Below are positions 1 to 9,806 of a DNA stretch of 62,738 bases, one piece after another. Each line of letters starts with the position of its first letter. Position 1 is the stretch's first letter. A model generated the notes under the pieces. The model had not been told where the DNA came from, ran no database searches, and saw only the letters and a list, made by a program, of their open reading frames with translations. This DNA is from Pseudomonadota bacterium (GTDB taxonomy: Bacteria > Pseudomonadota > Gammaproteobacteria > Burkholderiales > Burkholderiaceae_F): positions 1-62,738 of the forward strand of contig JAKCCX010000010.1 of assembly GCA_021838715.1 (NCBI GenBank), in the 5' to 3' direction. Made by a program: the position numbers and the translations under genes.

Positions 1-756
1 CAGATCGTCGCCGCGTCGCGCCTGGTGTCGAACATCACCGGGTTCCCGGTGCAGCCCAACAAGGCGGTGGTCGGTGCCAACGCGTTTGCGCATGCGTCCG
101 GCATCCACCAGGACGGCGTGCTCAAGTCCCGCCAGACGTACGAGATCATGCGGGCCGAGGACGTCGGCTGGAGCGCCAACCGCATCGTCCTGGGCAAGCT
201 GTCCGGCCGCAACGCCTTCAAGCAGCGCGTGCAGGAACTGGCGATCCCGGTGGCGAGCGACGCCGAGATGGAAGCCGCGTTTTCCCGCTTCAAGGATCTG
301 GCCGACCGCAAGGCGGAGATCTTCGACGAGGATATCCAGGCGCTGTTCTCCGACGAGGAGGTCGGGCAGCAGCGCGAGCGGTTCCAGTTTCGTTCCATTT
401 CGCAGCGGTCCGAAACCGGCGGCCGACCCAGTGCCGAGGTGCGTTTTGCGGTGGAGGGCCGGGAAGAACGCGCGGCGTCGGAGGGCAACGGCCCGGTCGA
501 CGCGGTGTTCAAGGCGATCGAGAGCCGGGTGCAGAGCGGCTCGGAACTGCTGCTTTTTTCGGTCAACGCGATCACCACGGGCACCGAATCGCAGGGCGAG
601 GTCACCGTGCGTCTCGCCCGGGCCGGGCGCATCGTCAACGGCGTGGGCGCCGATCTCGACATCGTCGCCGCCTCCGCCAAAGCCTACTTCAACGCGCTCA
701 ACAAGCTCTACACCACCAACGAACGGATCGACCCGCAGATCTCGATGACGCCCTGA
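1..756 (+). CDS. leuA: 2-isopropylmalate synthase, C-terminal part (5' end outside window)
   Basis: First committed step of leucine synthesis: condensation of acetyl-CoA with 2-oxoisovalerate. The open frame runs from the window edge, so about 251 C-terminal residues are present. The signature HASGIHQDG is near the start of the visible part, followed by the linker (GKLSGRNAF). The last ~120 residues match the LeuA dimerisation/leucine-feedback domain. A GTG at 25 is internal and is not a start. The gene ends cleanly about 170 bases before rpsO. Family assignment is secure; only the catalytic barrel is missing because of the window edge. Confidence 0.95.
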   Translation, partial: QIVAASRLVSNITGFPVQPNKAVVGANAFAHASGIHQDGVLKSRQTYEIMRAEDVGWSANRIVLGKLSGRNAFKQRVQELAIPVASDAEMEAAFSRFKDLADRKAEIFDEDIQALFSDEEVGQQRERFQFRSISQRSETGGRPSAEVRFAVEGREERAASEGNGPVDAVFKAIESRVQSGSELLLFSVNAITTGTESQGEVTVRLARAGRIVNGVGADLDIVAASAKAYFNALNKLYTTNERIDPQISMTP

Positions 757-785
757 CCCCGCTCAGGTCGTCGCGGAGCGCTGCC

Positions 786-803
786 GCCGCGCGCTGGCGC
801 GGC
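786..803 (+). terminator. GC-rich hairpin after leuA, weak terminator candidate
   Basis: Seven-base arms (gccgcgc / gcgcggc) around a four-base loop lie 30 bases after the leuA stop. No T-run follows, so intrinsic termination is doubtful. Confidence 0.25.
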
Positions 804-861
804 GCCGCGCCGCATGCCCGGCCGTCGGCCGATCCCGCGGGCGTCGTGACCGAAATCGTCA

Positions 862-867
862 TATAAT
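862..867 (+). promoter_or_regulatory. -10 element upstream of rpsO
   Basis: A perfect TATAAT lies 62 bases before the rpsO start codon. I see no convincing -35 hexamer at 16-18 bases, which is common in high-GC betaproteobacteria. Confidence 0.5.
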
Positions 868-928
868 GCGCGATTCCCACGGCACGGCATTCCTTCCGTG
901 TCCGCCTGTCGAACGTAAAGGAAGCATC

Positions 929-1198
929 ATGGCTGTCTCCGACATCAACAAGGGCGACATCGTCGCCAAGTATCAGCGCGCCGCCAACGACACCGGATCG
1001 CCGGAAGTCCAGGTCGCCCTTCTGACCGCGCGCATCAACGAACTCACCGAACACTTCAAGGCCCATGTGAAGGATCACCACTCGCGCCGCGGCCTGCTCA
1101 AGATGGTCAGCCGCCGCCGCAAGTTGCTCGACTACCTCAAGGGCCGAAACCCCGAGGCATACAAGGGCCTGATCGAGCGTCTGGGTCTGCGCAAGTAA
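929..1198 (+). CDS. rpsO: 30S ribosomal protein S15
   Basis: Primary 16S rRNA-binding protein of the small subunit, 89 residues, the usual family length. The start ATG at 929 has aaagga just upstream and gives the expected N-terminus [16 protein letters not shown]. The conserved core DTGSPEVQ and [21 protein letters not shown] are visible. It precedes pnp, the widespread rpsO-pnp order. In enterobacteria S15 represses its own translation, but I see no specific operator here. Confidence 0.98.
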   Translation: MAVSDINKGDIVAKYQRAANDTGSPEVQVALLTARINELTEHFKAHVKDHHSRRGLLKMVSRRRKLLDYLKGRNPEAYKGLIERLGLRK

Positions 1199-1245
1199 GG
1201 ACGCCGCCGGTGTCCGACCTTCGCGCCGTTCCCGTGTTTCCGCGT

Positions 1246-1260
1246 GCCGCCTTCGGCGGC
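1246..1260 (+). terminator. Hairpin between rpsO and pnp
   Basis: Arms gccgcc / ggcggc with a ttc loop lie between rpsO and pnp. It could be an attenuating or processing stem, since pnp mRNA is cleaved in the leader in E. coli. There is no T-run, so it is not a canonical terminator. Confidence 0.3.
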
Positions 1261-1380
1261 GCGGTGACGTGCGGAGCGGGGCGTTCCCACGGGGTATCCC
1301 GCGCGCGGGCGGGCGACGGGTTTGCCGCGAAAATCGGATGACGGACCGGCTGCGACGGAATTCGCGAAAGGAATGCAAAC

Positions 1381-3498
1381 GTGTTTGACAAAGTGACCAA
1401 GACGTTCCAGTACGGCAAGCATACGGTTCGACTGGAAACCGGAGAGATCGCACGCCAGGCCACCGGTGCGGTGATGGCGTGGGTGGGCGATACGGTCGTG
1501 CTGGCGACGGTGGTCGCGGCCAATCAGGCCAAGCCCGGTCAGGATTTCTTCCCGCTGACGGTGGACTACATCGAGAAGACCTATGCCGCGGGCAAGATCC
1601 CCGGCGGATTCTTCAAGCGCGAAGGCCGTCCCTCCGAAAAGGAGACGCTGACCTCGCGGCTGATCGACCGGCCGATCCGTCCCCTGTTTCCGGACGGCTT
1701 CTTCAACGAAGTGCAGGTCGTCATTCACGTCGTGTCCGTCGATCCCGAGATCGACCCCGACATTCCCGCGATGATCGGCACCTCGGCGGCGCTCGCGATT
1801 TCCGGGATTCCGTTCAACGGGCCGATCGGCGCCGCGCGCGTCGGCTACATCGACGGCCAGTACGTGCTCAACCCCAGTGCCGCGGAACTGAAGCAGTCGC
1901 GCCTGGATCTCGTCGTCGCGGGCACCGAGCGTGCCGTGCTGATGGTGGAGTCCGAGGCGGACCAGCTGCCGGAAGACGTGATGCTGGGCGCCGTGATGTA
2001 CGGCCATGAACAGATGCAGGCGGTGATCAACGCGATCCACGACCTCGTCGCCGAAGCGGGCAAGCCCGTCTGGGATTGGCGGGCGCCGGCGCGCAACGAG
2101 GCCCTGCACGCCCGCCTCGAGGAACTGGCCGGTCCGGGTTATCGCGAGGCATATCAGATCCGCAGCAAGCAGGCCCGCTCGCAGAAGCTCAAGGAAATCG
2201 AATCGGCGGTGCGCGCGAAGCTCGCGGAAGACGCGGCGGCCGCGGGAACGACGGTCGACGAGCGCGCGGTCGACGGGGTCCTCTTCGACATGCAGGCGAA
2301 GATCGTCCGCAACCAGATTCTGGCGGGCGAGCCGCGGATCGACGGGCGCGACACGCGCACGGTCCGCCCCATCGAAATCCGCCTGGGCGTGCTGCCGCGC
2401 ACCCACGGTTCCGCGCTGTTCACCCGTGGCGAGACGCAGGCGCTGGTGGTCGCCACCCTGGGAACGAAGCAGGACGAGCAGATCATCGATGCACTGCAGG
2501 GCGAGTATCGCGATCGCTTCATGCTGCACTACAACATGCCGCCGTTCGCGACCGGCGAATGCGGCCGCGTCGGCACGCCCAAGCGGCGGGAAGTCGGCCA
2601 CGGCCGGCTCGCCAAGCGCGCCCTGGTGGCGGTGCTGCCGGCGCCGGAAGAATTCCAATACTCGATCCGGGTGGTCTCGGAGATCACCGAATCCAACGGT
2701 TCCTCGTCGATGGCCTCGGTCTGCGGCGGCTGCCTGGCGTTGATGGACGCGGGCGTCCCCGTCAAGGCGCACGTCGCGGGCGTCGCGATGGGCCTCATCA
2801 AGGATGGCGGCCGCTTCGCGGTGCTGACCGACATCCTGGGCGACGAGGATCATCTCGGCGACATGGACTTCAAGGTGGCCGGTACCAGTGCCGGCGTGAC
2901 CGCCCTGCAGATGGACATCAAGATCGAGGGCATCACCAGGGAGATCATGCAGGTCGCCCTGGCGCAGGCGCGCGAAGGCCGCACGCACATCCTCGGCAAG
3001 ATGCATGACGCGATCACCGCGTCGCGCGGTGAACTGTCCGAATTCGCGCCCCGCATGATCCGGCTCAAGATCAATCCCGAGAAGATCCGTGACGTGATCG
3101 GCAAGGGTGGTGCTGTGATCCGCGCGCTGACCGAGGAAACCGGCACCCAGATCGACATCGAGGACGACGGTTCGATCACGATCGCCAGCGTCGACCTCGA
3201 GCGCGGTCGCGAGGCCGAGCGCCGGATCCTGGAACTGACGGCCGAGGTCGAAGTCGGCAAGGTCTACGACGGTACGGTGCTGCGCCTGCTCGATTTCGGC
3301 GCGATCGTCCAGCTGCTGCCGGGCCGCGACGGTCTGTTGCACATCTCCCAGATCGCCAACGAGCGCGTGAACCAGGTCAGCGACTATCTCAAGGAAGGCC
3401 AGGTCGTGAAGGTCAAGGTCATCGAAGCCGACGAGAAGGGTCGTGTCCGCCTGTCGATGAAGGCAGTCGGAACGGAAGGGGCCGCGCCCGCGGCGTAA
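1381..3498 (+). CDS. pnp: Polyribonucleotide nucleotidyltransferase (PNPase)
   Basis: Phosphorolytic 3'-5' exoribonuclease, partner of RNase E in RNA turnover. It has 705 residues, full length for the family. Two RNase PH domains flank an alpha-helical linker. A KH domain follows at about 560-620 ([17 protein letters not shown]), then an S1 domain at about 625-695 ([21 protein letters not shown]). The start is GTG preceded by gaaagga. It lies 182 bases after rpsO, a spacing that leaves room for its own leader. No catalytic residue appears changed. Confidence 0.98.
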   Translation: MFDKVTKTFQYGKHTVRLETGEIARQATGAVMAWVGDTVVLATVVAANQAKPGQDFFPLTVDYIEKTYAAGKIPGGFFKREGRPSEKETLTSRLIDRPIRPLFPDGFFNEVQVVIHVVSVDPEIDPDIPAMIGTSAALAISGIPFNGPIGAARVGYIDGQYVLNPSAAELKQSRLDLVVAGTERAVLMVESEADQLPEDVMLGAVMYGHEQMQAVINAIHDLVAEAGKPVWDWRAPARNEALHARLEELAGPGYREAYQIRSKQARSQKLKEIESAVRAKLAEDAAAAGTTVDERAVDGVLFDMQAKIVRNQILAGEPRIDGRDTRTVRPIEIRLGVLPRTHGSALFTRGETQALVVATLGTKQDEQIIDALQGEYRDRFMLHYNMPPFATGECGRVGTPKRREVGHGRLAKRALVAVLPAPEEFQYSIRVVSEITESNGSSSMASVCGGCLALMDAGVPVKAHVAGVAMGLIKDGGRFAVLTDILGDEDHLGDMDFKVAGTSAGVTALQMDIKIEGITREIMQVALAQAREGRTHILGKMHDAITASRGELSEFAPRMIRLKINPEKIRDVIGKGGAVIRALTEETGTQIDIEDDGSITIASVDLERGREAERRILELTAEVEVGKVYDGTVLRLLDFGAIVQLLPGRDGLLHISQIANERVNQVSDYLKEGQVVKVKVIEADEKGRVRLSMKAVGTEGAAPAA

Positions 3499-3504
3499 CG
3501 GTCA

Positions 3505-3540
3505 CCCTCTCCCCGCCGGGGAGAGGGCCGGGGTGAAGGG
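3505..3540 (+). repeat. REP-like palindrome with G-rich tail, copy 1
   Basis: Ten-base perfect arms ccctctcccc / ggggagaggg (3505-3514 and 3518-3527) around gcc, then the tail ccggggtgaaggg. The same design recurs at 20.4, 43.1, 43.2 and 62.4 kb. It starts six bases after the pnp stop and could also act as a 3' stabilising or terminating hairpin. Confidence 0.75.
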
Positions 3541-3550
3541 GATTCGATCG

Positions 3551-4300
3551 ATGAGCATGCGTCGCAAGCTGGTCGCAGCCAACTGGAAGATGAACGGCAG
3601 CCGTGCGGACAACGCGCGCTGGCTGCATGCATTCCGCGATGCGCTGCCCGCGTGCGAGACGGTGGTGTGTCCGCCGTTCGTCTATCTGTCCCAGGTGGCC
3701 GAAGGGCTGGCGGGAACGGCGGCCGAGGCCGGTGCGCAGAATCTCAGCGACCGGACGGCCGGCGCCTGGACCGGCGAGGTGGCCGCCGAGATGCTCGTCG
3801 ATGCCGGCGCGAAGTGGGTGATCGTCGGGCATTCGGAGCGCCGGGCCGCCTACGGCGAGGGTGACGATCTGGTCGGCGTGAAGGCCGCGCGGGCGTTTGC
3901 CGCGGGCTTGCGCCCGATCGTCTGCGTGGGGGAGACCCTGGCGCAGCGCGAAGCGGGTCGAACGCAGGAAGTCGTTGCTGCGCAACTCGATGCGGTGCTC
4001 GCGCATTGCACGCCCGCGCAACTGGTCGGTGGCGCCATTGCCTACGAACCGGTCTGGGCGATCGGAACCGGGCGCACGGCAACGCCGGAACAGGCCCAGG
4101 AGGTCCATGCCGCGATCCGTGCGCGCCTGGCGGCACGCGATGCCGGGGCTGCGGATGCGATGCGCCTGCTGTATGGCGGCAGCGTCAAGCCTGGCAATGC
4201 CGCCGAGCTTTTCGGGCAGCCGGATATCGACGGCGGCCTGATCGGTGGGGCATCGCTGGTTGCCGCGGATTTCCTCGCCATTTGCGCGGCCGCGATCTGA
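3551..4300 (+). CDS. tpiA: Triosephosphate isomerase
   Basis: Interconverts dihydroxyacetone phosphate and glyceraldehyde 3-phosphate in glycolysis and gluconeogenesis; 249 residues. The N-terminal AANWKMNG (substrate-binding Asn and Lys), the catalytic His in VGHSERR and the catalytic Glu loop AYEPVWAIGTG are all present, as is the phosphate-binding LYGGSVKPGN. ATG 3551 is chosen because it follows gaagggg. An in-frame ATG at 3557 is a possible alternative, and an upstream in-frame codon at 3533 would read out of the REP element and is unlikely. secG follows after 14 bases. Confidence 0.96.
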   Translation: MSMRRKLVAANWKMNGSRADNARWLHAFRDALPACETVVCPPFVYLSQVAEGLAGTAAEAGAQNLSDRTAGAWTGEVAAEMLVDAGAKWVIVGHSERRAAYGEGDDLVGVKAARAFAAGLRPIVCVGETLAQREAGRTQEVVAAQLDAVLAHCTPAQLVGGAIAYEPVWAIGTGRTATPEQAQEVHAAIRARLAARDAGAADAMRLLYGGSVKPGNAAELFGQPDIDGGLIGGASLVAADFLAICAAAI

Positions 4301-4314
4301 CGGAGACGGAAACG

Positions 4315-4725
4315 ATGGGGTGGCTGGGAAATCTGTTGATCGTCGTGCAGGTGGTGTGCGCGGTCGCGGTCGTCATTCTGGTCCTGCTGCAGCACGGCAA
4401 GGGCGCCGACATGGGCGCAGCCTTTGGCGGCGGGGCGTCGGGAAGCCTGTTCGGTGCCACCGGATCGGCAAACTTCCTCTCCCGCAGCACTGCGGTTGCC
4501 GCGACGATTTTCTTCATTGCAACGATCGGTCTGGCGTATACGTCGACGTCGCTGCGGGGTGGCCACGAGGCCTCCGGCGGCGTGATGAGCGGGTATCGCC
4601 CGACCGGCGATGGCGCCGCCGTGCCGGCGGCGCCGGCCGGTACGAAGAACGGCGGCGCGGCGGTGCCGAAGAATGGCAACGCGGCCAGCGCGGGGAAAGA
4701 GAAAAGCACGGAGATTCCGAAGTAG
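4315..4725 (+). CDS. secG: Preprotein translocase subunit SecG
   Basis: Accessory membrane subunit of the SecYEG channel, 136 residues. The first transmembrane segment is NLLIVVQVVCAVAVVILVLL, then the conserved cytoplasmic loop QHGKGADMGAAFGGG and SLFGATGSANFLSR, then a second membrane segment. The last ~60 residues are a low-complexity Ala/Gly/Lys-rich tail, as is common in betaproteobacterial SecG. ATG 4315 follows cggagacgga. It sits between tpiA and a tRNA-Leu, the usual arrangement in this class. Confidence 0.95.
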   Translation: MGWLGNLLIVVQVVCAVAVVILVLLQHGKGADMGAAFGGGASGSLFGATGSANFLSRSTAVAATIFFIATIGLAYTSTSLRGGHEASGGVMSGYRPTGDGAAVPAAPAGTKNGGAAVPKNGNAASAGKEKSTEIPK

Positions 4726-4741
4726 GGTAACCAATTCGGGG

Positions 4742-4747
4742 TAGAAT
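4742..4747 (+). promoter_or_regulatory. -10 element for tRNA-Leu
   Basis: TAGAAT lies 13 bases before the mature tRNA 5' end, a normal distance for a tRNA promoter. No good -35 is visible, so co-transcription with secG remains possible. Confidence 0.4.
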
Positions 4748-4760
4748 TCCGCGCCAATTT

Positions 4761-4845
4761 GCCGACGTGGTGGAATTGGTAGACACACCATCTTGAGGGG
4801 GTGGCGGCGCAAGCCGTGCGAGTTCGAGTCTCGCCGTCGGCACCA
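4761..4845 (+). tRNA. tRNA-Leu (GAG)
   Basis: 85 bases including an encoded CCA (4843-4845). The acceptor stem gccgacg pairs perfectly with cgtcggc. The anticodon stem ccatc/ggtgg encloses the loop ttgaggg, with anticodon GAG at 4795-4797. A long variable arm, typical of leucine tRNAs, is present, and the T arm carries gttcgagtc. Confidence 0.96.
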
Positions 4846-5183
4846 AAGTGGCGCGGTACCGTGGATCCGCAGAACCGGAAGGGAACAGGATCCCGGGAGT
4901 GCGGGTTTTGGTAAGTGGTTTTCATTGCGTTTGATGTGCATGATGTCCATCAAACGGGCGTGTGGCGAGCGAATGCCCTCGGGGCGGCTGGCTGCGCGGT
5001 AGGCGTCGACTTGCTCGCGGACATCGCCATGGCGAGCGTCCGGAAAAGATTGCAGGCGGCGGAGGGGGAGCTGGCCGAAGGGGGAACCTCGGCGGCTCGT
5101 GTCGGATTTTGGGCTGCGAAAGGCCCGTTCACGCCCCGATGAAACGGAATGCGGCGTGGGCGAGCCAGAGGAACGGGTGACTT
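4846..5183 (+). other. 338-base non-coding stretch, probable nuo leader
   Basis: No convincing gene. Short open frames here have no family resemblance and no ribosome-binding site. The notable content is a nine-base inverted repeat at 4928-4956 (listed separately). Because nuoA starts directly afterwards and the tRNA ends transcriptionally upstream, this stretch probably carries the complex I operon promoter. Confidence 0.5.
4928..4956 (+). promoter_or_regulatory. Perfect inverted repeat upstream of the nuo operon
   Basis: cgtttgatg (4928-4936) and catcaaacg (4948-4956) are exact reverse complements separated by 11 bases, so the half-sites are 20 bases apart centre to centre, about two helical turns. 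That geometry suits a dimeric regulator. No T-run follows, and the arms are AT-rich compared with the surroundings, so a terminator is less likely. Confidence 0.4.
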
Positions 5184-5549
5184 GTGGATCTCGGAACCTA
5201 TCTTCCGGTGCTGATCTTTCTCGTCGTCGGCGCCGTGATCGGCGTGGTACCGATGGCGCTCGGCGCATTGGTCGGCCCGCATCGCCCGGATCCGGAAAAG
5301 CTCTCGCCGTACGAGTGCGGATTCGAAGCGTTCGAGGACGCGCGCATGAAGTTCGACGTGCGCTACTACCTCGTCGCCATTCTCTTCATCCTGTTCGACC
5401 TGGAAGTCGCATTCCTGTTTCCCTGGGCCGCATCCGTCGGCTCCCTGGGGCACTGGAGCGCGGGCTTCTGGTCGATGATGATCTTTCTCGGCATCCTCAC
5501 CGTGGGGTTCCTCTACGAGTGGAAGAAGGGTGCGCTCGAATGGGAATGA
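5184..5549 (+). CDS. nuoA: NADH-quinone oxidoreductase subunit A
   Basis: Membrane subunit of respiratory complex I, 121 residues, with three transmembrane segments. The conserved loop [20 protein letters not shown] lies between segments one and two. It uses a GTG start preceded by agaggaac. First gene of the 14-gene nuo run in the order A to N. Confidence 0.97.
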   Translation: MDLGTYLPVLIFLVVGAVIGVVPMALGALVGPHRPDPEKLSPYECGFEAFEDARMKFDVRYYLVAILFILFDLEVAFLFPWAASVGSLGHWSAGFWSMMIFLGILTVGFLYEWKKGALEWE

Positions 5550-5582
5550 CGGGTTCCGTTTGCGCCTGGGAGATTTGAACCG

Positions 5583-6059
5583 GTGGCTATCGAAGGCAAG
5601 CTCGAACAGGGTTTCATCACGACCAGCGCGGACGCGGTCATCAACTGGGCGCGTACCGGCTCGTTGTGGCCGATGACATTCGGCCTGGCGTGCTGCGCGG
5701 TGGAGATGATGCACGCCGGCGCGGCGCGGTACGACCTCGACCGCTTCGGCGTCGTGTTTCGCCCGAGCCCGCGGCAATCGGATCTCATGATCGTTGCCGG
5801 CACCCTGTGCAACAAGATGGCTCCTGCGCTGCGCAAGGTCTATGACCAGATGCCCGAGCCGCGCTGGGTGATCTCGATGGGGTCGTGCGCGAATGGCGGG
5901 GGGTACTACCACTACTCGTACTCGGTGGTGCGGGGCTGCGATCGCATCGTACCCGTCGACATCTACGTTCCCGGGTGCCCGCCGACCGCGGAAGCCCTGC
6001 TCTACGGGGTGATCCAGTTGCAGAACAAGATCCGCCGCACGAATACCATCGCCCGGTGA
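5583..6059 (+). CDS. nuoB: NADH-quinone oxidoreductase subunit B
   Basis: Carries the terminal [4Fe-4S] cluster N2 that passes electrons to quinone. It has 158 residues with a GTG start. Ligand cysteines are visible as the adjacent pair C37-C38 ([10 protein letters not shown]), C102 (GSCANGGG) and C132 ([11 protein letters not shown]). It docks between NuoD and NuoH in the connecting module. Confidence 0.98.
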   Translation: MAIEGKLEQGFITTSADAVINWARTGSLWPMTFGLACCAVEMMHAGAARYDLDRFGVVFRPSPRQSDLMIVAGTLCNKMAPALRKVYDQMPEPRWVISMGSCANGGGYYHYSYSVVRGCDRIVPVDIYVPGCPPTAEALLYGVIQLQNKIRRTNTIAR

Positions 6060-6066
6060 GCCAACG

Positions 6067-6675
6067 ATGAACGGAATCGGAGAACTTGCGCAACGCTTGC
6101 GCGACGGACTGGGCGCGCAGGCGATTTCGATCAACGTCGCGCTCGATGAGGTGACCGTGGCGGTTCGTGCGGCCGATTGGCAGGCGGTGTCGCTGCGGCT
6201 GCGCGACGACCCGCAATTCGGGTTCGAGCAGCTCATCGACCTGTGCGGGGTCGACTATCTCGACTATGGCAACGGCGAGCGCGGCGCGCTTCCCGCGGAA
6301 GGCCGGTTCGCGGTGGTGATGCATCTGCTGTCGCTGGCCAACAACTGGCGCGTGCGCGTGCGGGCGTTCTGCCCCTCCGACGACCTGCCGCTGGTTGCGT
6401 CGCTGGTCGGGGTATGGCCGGCGGCGGGCTGGTACGAGCGCGAAGCCTTCGACCTCTACGGCATCGTGTTCGAGGGCAACCCGGATCTGCGCCGAATCCT
6501 CACGGATTACGGCTTCGTCGGATATCCCTTCCGGCGCGATTTCCCGGTTTCGGGACACGTCGAGATGCGCTACGACCCGCAGCTGCGGCGCGTGATCTAC
6601 CAGCCGGTGACGATCGAGCCGCGCGAGAACACGCCGCGCGTGATTCGCGAAGAACATTACGCGCAGGACAAGTGA
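6067..6675 (+). CDS. nuoC: NADH-quinone oxidoreductase subunit C
   Basis: Hydrophilic 30-kDa-type subunit of the quinone-reducing module, 202 residues. The family signature [24 protein letters not shown] is split around the conserved REAFDLYGI. It is separate from NuoD, unlike the fused NuoCD of E. coli. The nuoD start follows three bases after its stop, implying translational coupling. Confidence 0.97.
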   Translation: MNGIGELAQRLRDGLGAQAISINVALDEVTVAVRAADWQAVSLRLRDDPQFGFEQLIDLCGVDYLDYGNGERGALPAEGRFAVVMHLLSLANNWRVRVRAFCPSDDLPLVASLVGVWPAAGWYEREAFDLYGIVFEGNPDLRRILTDYGFVGYPFRRDFPVSGHVEMRYDPQLRRVIYQPVTIEPRENTPRVIREEHYAQDK

Positions 6676-6678
6676 ACC

Positions 6679-7932
6679 ATGGCCGAAATTCGCAATTACA
6701 CGCTCAATTTTGGTCCGCAGCACCCGTCGGCGCACGGGGTGCTGCGCCTGGTGCTGGAACTCGATGGCGAGGTGATCCGCCGCGCCGATCCGCATATCGG
6801 ACTGCTGCACCGCGCGACCGAGAAGCTTGCGGAGACGCGCACCTACCTGCAGTCGGTGCCGTACATGGACCGCCTCGACTACGTCTCGATGATGTCCAAC
6901 GAACACGCCTACGTCATGGCGATCGAGCGCATGCTGGGGATCGAAGTGCCGATCCGCGCGCAGTACATCCGCGTGATGTACGACGAACTCACCCGCATTC
7001 TCAATCACCTGCTGTGGATCGGCGGACACGCGCTCGACGTGGGTGCGATGGCGGTGTTTCTCTATGCTTTCCGCGAGCGCGAGGACCTCTTCGACATGTA
7101 CGAGGCGGCTTCGGGCGCGCGCATGCACGCGGCGTATTACCGGCCCGGCGGCGTGTACCGCGATCTGCCCGACACGATGCCGCAGTACCGCACCGACCAG
7201 GGCTGGTCCGAAGGCGATGCGCGGCGGCGCAACGAGAATCGGCAGGGTTCGCTGCTCGATTTCATCGACGACTTCACGCGGCGCTTCCCGGCCCTCGTCG
7301 ACGAATACGAAACGCTGCTCACCGACAACCGGATCTGGAAGCAGCGCCTGGTCGGAATCGGTGTGGTGGAGCCGGAAAAGGCGCTCGCCTGGGGGTTCAC
7401 CGGACCGATGCTGCGCGGCTCGGGGGTCGCATGGGATCTGCGCAAGAAGCAGCCCTACGAGGTCTACGACCGCCTCGACTTCGACATTCCCGTGGGCAAG
7501 ACCGGCGACAGCTATGACCGCTACCTCGTGCGCGTCGAGGAGATGCGGCAGAGCAACCGCATCATCCGGCAGTGCATCGACTGGCTGCGCGCCAATCCGG
7601 GCCCGGTGATCACCGACAACCACAAGGTGGCCCCGCCCGACCGGGTCGGAATGAAGACCAACATGGAAGAACTGATCCACCATTTCAAGCTCTTTTCGGA
7701 AGGCTTCCATGTGCCGCCGGGGGAGGCGTATGCGGCGGTGGAACACCCCAAGGGCGAATTCGGCATCTACCTCGTGAGCGATGGTGCCAACAAGCCCTAT
7801 CGCCTCAAGATCCGGGCTCCGGGGTTTGCGCATCTGCAGGGGTTGGACGAGATGGCGCGTGGCCACATGATTGCCGATGCGGTGACGATCATCGGCACCC
7901 AGGACATCGTGTTCGGGGAGATCGACCGATGA
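6679..7932 (+). CDS. nuoD: NADH-quinone oxidoreductase subunit D
   Basis: 49-kDa-type subunit that forms the quinone-binding site with NuoB; 417 residues, normal length. [14 protein letters not shown] near the N-terminus and [12 protein letters not shown] are the hydrogenase-related loops that line the quinone cavity. The C-terminal DIVFGEIDR is the usual ending. Its stop overlaps the nuoE start as ATGA. Confidence 0.98.
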   Translation: MAEIRNYTLNFGPQHPSAHGVLRLVLELDGEVIRRADPHIGLLHRATEKLAETRTYLQSVPYMDRLDYVSMMSNEHAYVMAIERMLGIEVPIRAQYIRVMYDELTRILNHLLWIGGHALDVGAMAVFLYAFREREDLFDMYEAASGARMHAAYYRPGGVYRDLPDTMPQYRTDQGWSEGDARRRNENRQGSLLDFIDDFTRRFPALVDEYETLLTDNRIWKQRLVGIGVVEPEKALAWGFTGPMLRGSGVAWDLRKKQPYEVYDRLDFDIPVGKTGDSYDRYLVRVEEMRQSNRIIRQCIDWLRANPGPVITDNHKVAPPDRVGMKTNMEELIHHFKLFSEGFHVPPGEAYAAVEHPKGEFGIYLVSDGANKPYRLKIRAPGFAHLQGLDEMARGHMIADAVTIIGTQDIVFGEIDR

Positions 7933-8501
7933 ACGGCGACAGCACCCGGGATCCGGGGGCGGAGGACGAACTCGTGCCGGCGCCGCGGCGCCTGTCGGAA
8001 GCGGCGCTGCAGCGGATCGAGCGCGAGACGAGGAAGTTCCCGCCGGAACAGCGTCAGTCGGCCGTGATTCCCGCGCTGACCATCGCGCAGGACGAGTTCG
8101 GCTGGCTGTCGACCGAGACCATCGAGGAAGTGGCCGACCTGCTGGGCATGCCGCCGGTGGCGGCCTACGAGGTGGCGACCTTCTATCACATGTTCCATCG
8201 CGCTCCGGTCGGGCGCCACAAGATCACCTTGTGCACCAACCTTCCCTGCGCGCTGTCGGGCGCAGGGCGGGCGGCGGCGCGCCTGAAGGAGCGCCTCGGC
8301 ATCGACTTCGGCGAGACCACCGCCGACGGCTGCTTCACGCTGGTGGAAGGCGAGTGCCTGGGGGCCTGCGGCGATGCGCCGGTGCTTCTGCACAACAACA
8401 AGCGGATGTGCAGCTTCCTGGACGATGACAAGAAGATCGATGCCCTGATCGAATCCTTGCGCGCCGAGGGGGCCGCTTCCGACGGCGAGGGGGGCGTATG
8501 A
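7929..8501 (+). CDS. nuoE: NADH-quinone oxidoreductase subunit E
   Basis: 24-kDa-type thioredoxin-fold subunit with [2Fe-2S] cluster N1a; 190 residues. Cluster cysteines are the pair in [11 protein letters not shown] and the pair in [11 protein letters not shown]. About 25 residues before the conserved domain form a hydrophilic extension (rich in Asp, Glu and Pro). The ATG overlaps the nuoD stop and the gene's own stop overlaps nuoF, so the three are translationally coupled. Confidence 0.97.
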   Translation: MNGDSTRDPGAEDELVPAPRRLSEAALQRIERETRKFPPEQRQSAVIPALTIAQDEFGWLSTETIEEVADLLGMPPVAAYEVATFYHMFHRAPVGRHKITLCTNLPCALSGAGRAAARLKERLGIDFGETTADGCFTLVEGECLGACGDAPVLLHNNKRMCSFLDDDKKIDALIESLRAEGAASDGEGGV

Positions 8502-9799
8502 GCGATCGGGTCACCTTTCACGGGCGCCACATCGATCCGATCCTGCTCGCGGATCTGGACGGCAGCAACTGGCGCCTGCGCGACTATGAACGCCGCGGCG
8601 GCTATGCGGCGCTGCGCCGCATCCTCAGCGAGGGCATGGCGCCGGACACCGTGGTGGCGGAACTGAAGAAGTCCGCGCTGCGCGGGCGCGGCGGCGCGGG
8701 GTTTTCGACCGGCATGAAGTGGAGCTTCATGCCCAAGAACGTGCCGGGGCCGAAGTACATCGTCTGCAATTCGGACGAGGGCGAGCCGGGCACGTTCAAG
8801 GACCGTGATCTGCTGCGCTACAACCCGCACGCGGTGATCGAGGGCATGATCATCGGCGGTTATGCCATCGGTGCGACCGCCGGCTACAACTACATCCACG
8901 GCGAGATCTGGGACGTCTACGAGCGCTTCCAGGAGGCGCTCGACGAAGCCTACGCGGCCGGGCTGCTCGGCAGGAACATCCTCGGGTCGGAGTTCTCGTT
9001 CGACTGCTACACCACCCACGGCTGGGGCGCATACATCTGCGGCGAGGAAACGGCGCTGCTCGAATCGATCGAGGGCAAGAAGGGGCAGCCCCGCTTCAAG
9101 CCGCCGTTCCCGGCGCTGGTCGGCCTCTACGGCCGTCCGACCACGATCAACAACACCGAGACCTTCGCCGCCGTGCCGTGGATCTTCCGCAACAGCGGCG
9201 ATGCCTTCCTGGCCCTCGGCAAGCCCAACAACGGCGGCACCAAGATCTTCTCGGTTTCGGGCGACGTGCAGCACCCGGGCAATTACGAAGTGCCGCTCGG
9301 GACGCCGTTTGCGACGTTGCTCGAACTCGCGGGCGGCATGCGCGGCGGCGCGATCAAGGCGGTGATTCCCGGCGGTTCATCGATGCCGGTGCTGCCCGGG
9401 GCGGTGATGATGGACCTGACGCTCGACTACGAGACGATCGCCAAGGCCGGATCCATGCTCGGGTCGGGCGCGGTGATCGTGATGAACGACACCCGTTGCA
9501 TGGTGCGCTGCCTGGAGAGGCTGTCCTATTTCTACCAGAACGAGTCCTGCGGCCAGTGCACGCCCTGCCGCGAGGGGACGGGCTGGCTGTACCGGGTGAT
9601 GCACCGGATCGAGCACGGGCACGGACGCCCGGAGGACATCGATCTGCTCGATTCCGTGGCGGAGAACATTCAGGGACGCACCATCTGTGCGCTGGGCGAC
9701 GCGGCGGCGATGCCGGTGCGCTCCTTCATCAAGCATTTCCGGGACGAGTTCGAGTACCACATCGAACACAAGCAGTGCCCGGTACCGGACTACGTGTGA
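8498..9799 (+). CDS. nuoF: NADH-quinone oxidoreductase subunit F
   Basis: 51-kDa-type flavoprotein that oxidises NADH; 433 residues. The NADH/FMN glycine-rich loops [13 protein letters not shown] and [15 protein letters not shown] are present, as is [17 protein letters not shown]. The N3 [4Fe-4S] motif is [13 protein letters not shown] with a distant fourth cysteine in [10 protein letters not shown]. The start overlaps the nuoE stop (ATGA). Confidence 0.98.
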   Translation: MSDRVTFHGRHIDPILLADLDGSNWRLRDYERRGGYAALRRILSEGMAPDTVVAELKKSALRGRGGAGFSTGMKWSFMPKNVPGPKYIVCNSDEGEPGTFKDRDLLRYNPHAVIEGMIIGGYAIGATAGYNYIHGEIWDVYERFQEALDEAYAAGLLGRNILGSEFSFDCYTTHGWGAYICGEETALLESIEGKKGQPRFKPPFPALVGLYGRPTTINNTETFAAVPWIFRNSGDAFLALGKPNNGGTKIFSVSGDVQHPGNYEVPLGTPFATLLELAGGMRGGAIKAVIPGGSSMPVLPGAVMMDLTLDYETIAKAGSMLGSGAVIVMNDTRCMVRCLERLSYFYQNESCGQCTPCREGTGWLYRVMHRIEHGHGRPEDIDLLDSVAENIQGRTICALGDAAAMPVRSFIKHFRDEFEYHIEHKQCPVPDYV

Positions 9800-9806
9800 C
9801 GACGCG

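Noticed and set aside
4915-5142. 75-codon open frame between tRNA-Leu and nuoA
   Set aside because: No ribosome-binding site or recognisable family, and it overlaps the inverted repeat. More likely a leader region.
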